From positions 1 to 22,292 of the IMG/VR virus record IMGVR_UViG_3300034093_002412: a DNA stretch of 22,292 bases, one strand, 5' to 3'. Positions 21,070 to 22,292 of this stretch are shown piece after piece (position 1 is the stretch's first letter; every line of letters begins with the position of its first letter). The position numbers and the translations under genes are program-made. Origin of the DNA: a virus. The notes beneath the pieces were generated by a model. The model was not told where the DNA came from, ran no database searches, and saw nothing but the letters and a program-made list of their open reading frames with translations.

Positions 21070-21269
21070 AGTCTCGATATTTGATACTTGATGAAATCCG
21101 CTTGAGTCAATAACCCGCTGATCTCCGCATGTTTGCGCTCGATCTCGGCGCGTTCGTCGATTGGAAACAATGGATACTCTGGTCGCTGCATTGTCGCCTC
21201 AAGCTTGTCAAACTGCCCCAGCAGCTCAGCCTCCAGCGCGGTGGCTAGTTCTAGCGCGCGTTCATTCAT
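21066..21269 (-). CDS. Small helical unrecognised protein
   Basis: 67 residues from ATG at 21269 (ATG also at 21265 in another frame). A good Shine-Dalgarno sequence (AGGAG) lies upstream. Acidic and helical throughout (ALELATALEAELLGQFDKLEAT; EIERKHAEISGLLTQADFIKYQI), probably a helical bundle or oligomer. No domain recognised. Overlaps both neighbours. Confidence 0.55.
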   Translation of the reverse strand: MNERALELATALEAELLGQFDKLEATMQRPEYPLFPIDERAEIERKHAEISGLLTQADFIKYQISRL

Positions 21270-21747
21270 GTAATTCTCCTTTCGTGGCTGCTAGGGCTTG
21301 TTTGGCGTTCAATACATAGCCATGCCATCTTTCTTGCACACGTTTACTCAAAGGATTCAGTGTTACGAACGGGCCGAGAGCCTCAGCCAACGCATCGCGC
21401 TGCTTGGTGGTTTCCTGCAACTTGCAAAGCATTTCATCCTCGCTGTATTGGTCGCAAGCTTTCTTGTAATGGTCACGTTGTTTGGTGACTTCTGCAAGCT
21501 CACGTTTTAGCGCATTGATTGCTGCCTTGGCGGCTTCTCGCTCATAGGGGTCGATCTGCTTTGCGAGGTTAACAACATCCTCTCGCAGCTGCCTGTTGGC
21601 GAGGGTAAAAGCGTCACAAGTATCGCATCCATTTTTTTTACTTTCGGCAAGCTCACGCTCTAGCTTCTGTGCGTCCTGAATTGGCACCATGTATTCGCCA
21701 GAGAAAGCCATGCGCGTTGCTGCGTCTGTCCTCGGTGTATCACTCAT
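21262..21747 (-). CDS. Coiled-coil phage protein of the MSDTPRTDA type
   Basis: 161 residues from ATG at 21747 with a strong Shine-Dalgarno sequence (AGGAGG, 6 bp). The start MSDTPRTDAATRMAFSGEYMVPIQDAQKLERELAES is a widespread opening in phage accessory proteins, from memory. Long coiled coil about 28-125 with a CDTCDAF pair of cysteines (41-44), ending in an ALAEALGPFV segment. The function of this group is not known. Confidence 0.65.
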   Translation of the reverse strand: MSDTPRTDAATRMAFSGEYMVPIQDAQKLERELAESKKNGCDTCDAFTLANRQLREDVVNLAKQIDPYEREAAKAAINALKRELAEVTKQRDHYKKACDQYSEDEMLCKLQETTKQRDALAEALGPFVTLNPLSKRVQERWHGYVLNAKQALAATKGELHE

Positions 21748-21928
21748 GGGAGCCTCCTTTCACGCCGTATGCGCTTCCCTGCGCGTCCCTGCCGTCAAGG
21801 TCGGTCGGTGGTAGATCATAGCCGGTGTCCCCTGGCTGATGCGTTGCCCATAGGAAAACAATGTGCAATAGCGAGACGAGAATCGCTATGATTCCAATTG
21901 TGATTATGATTTGGTCGATGGTGGTCAT
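21740..21928 (-). CDS. Small single-pass membrane protein
   Basis: 62 residues from ATG at 21928, overlapping the previous stop (ATGA). A hydrophobic segment of about 23 residues (QIIITIGIIAILVSLLHIVFLWA in outline, about 6-28) is followed by a polar Gly/Asp-rich tail (DLPPTDLDGRDAQGSAYGVKGGSHE). It lies far from the lysis genes, so it is more likely an early membrane protein than a holin. No family recognised. Confidence 0.6.
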   Translation of the reverse strand: MTTIDQIIITIGIIAILVSLLHIVFLWATHQPGDTGYDLPPTDLDGRDAQGSAYGVKGGSHE

Positions 21929-22110
21929 TGTTCTGTGTTTTCTTTGCTGAGGGTTTCGATTTTTTGAGTCAGCCAGCCGAGATTTGTTGCGTCGTTAGCT
22001 GGTGATGGCATGTAGATCGCATTGCGTAGGTCGCGCATTGCGTATTCGAGCAGGAGCTTTGCCTGCGCCTCGGTCAGGTTCTGGATTTGGTCTTGGATTT
22101 GGTCTTGCAT
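21925..22110 (-). CDS. Small helical unrecognised protein with a QDQI repeat
   Basis: 61 residues from ATG at 22110, five bases after the previous stop. The N-terminus repeats QDQI twice, encoded by a 12-bp tandem repeat at about 22084-22107. The rest is helical (LTEAQAKLLLEYAMRDLRNAIY; LGWLTQKIETLSKENTEQ). No domain recognised. Confidence 0.55.
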   Translation of the reverse strand: MQDQIQDQIQNLTEAQAKLLLEYAMRDLRNAIYMPSPANDATNLGWLTQKIETLSKENTEQ

Positions 22111-22115
22111 CTGGA

Positions 22116-22292
22116 TTAGATGTTACGAGTTGAATAAATGTGCGACTCGGTGCCGTCATTGTTTTTGAAGCACTTTCCGTATTCGCCGATGCGCACTGTT
22201 TTTTTCGCGCCTGATTTCAGCGTGACTTCGATTTCGCCAAGCAAGCTGATTTCTTTGCCGCCGATGATTTCAACTGTGCTGTTGAGAGTGTT
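22116..22292 (-). CDS. Partial gene, C-terminal 58 residues
   Basis: An open frame enters from the right edge and ends at TAA (22116-22118). The visible 58 residues form a strand-rich sequence (STVEIIGGKEISLLGEIEVTLKSGAKKTVRIGEYGKCFKN) ending HIYSTRNI. The stop lies five bases before the ATG of the next gene, as in an operon. The missing N-terminus prevents a family call. Confidence 0.6.
   Translation of the reverse strand, partial: NTLNSTVEIIGGKEISLLGEIEVTLKSGAKKTVRIGEYGKCFKNNDGTESHIYSTRNI

Noticed and set aside
1-22292. CRISPR arrays, tRNA or rRNA genes, insertion sequences, integrase
   Set aside because: No regular repeat-spacer pattern, no cloverleaf I could recognise, no transposase or complete integrase frame in the window.

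Overview
This window is a stretch of a tailed double-stranded DNA bacteriophage genome or prophage with a long, flexible (siphovirus-type) tail. Every protein gene I can support lies on the minus strand, so transcription runs from the right edge to the left. The order is a lambda-like late region: small terminase, GpA-type large terminase, gpW-like joiner, gpB-type portal, S49 head protease, coiled-coil scaffold candidate, major capsid protein, neck and tail-completion genes, tail terminator, tail tube, two chaperone frames joined by a GGGAAAG frameshift signal, tape measure, tail tip and fibre genes, lysis genes. Genes are tightly packed, mostly with ATGA or TAATG overlaps. Base composition looks mid-40s % GC by eye. 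Many starts lack a clear Shine-Dalgarno sequence (capsid, tail tube, MazG-like), others have a strong one. The host cannot be named from this sequence.

Right part (22292 to about 19120): an early or accessory operon of small genes. It holds a partial gene, a one-helix membrane protein, a coiled-coil protein, an ABA-sandwich-like protein, a MazG-like nucleotide pyrophosphohydrolase, a stand-alone DnaA domain IV-like protein and two small basic proteins. It ends at a clear rho-independent terminator (19120-19151).

Middle (19084 to about 680): a good sigma70-type promoter (19055-19084) sits just after that terminator. It opens a leader of about 320 nt that contains repeats and may hold the packaging (cos) site. 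The head, tail and lysis genes follow as one block. A glycosyltransferase with two GT-A-like domains is embedded among the tail genes. The block ends with an endolysin, a metallophosphoesterase and a winged-helix protein, then a terminator at 556-585.

Left part (1 to about 600): a control region. A plus-strand promoter (332-359) overlaps a cluster of direct and inverted repeats. It is followed by about 175 nt with no credible protein gene, a strong stem-loop and its own terminator (497-541), back to back with the late-operon terminator. This looks like a small non-coding RNA gene. Another minus-strand gene starts at 117 and runs off the left edge.

The most novel-looking signals are this candidate small RNA with its operator cluster, and a 25-bp dyad element (RCAATTGCA-N7-TGCAWTAAR) present four times, only in non-coding gaps of the head region: twice in the terminase leader, once before the gpW-like gene and once before the scaffold candidate.
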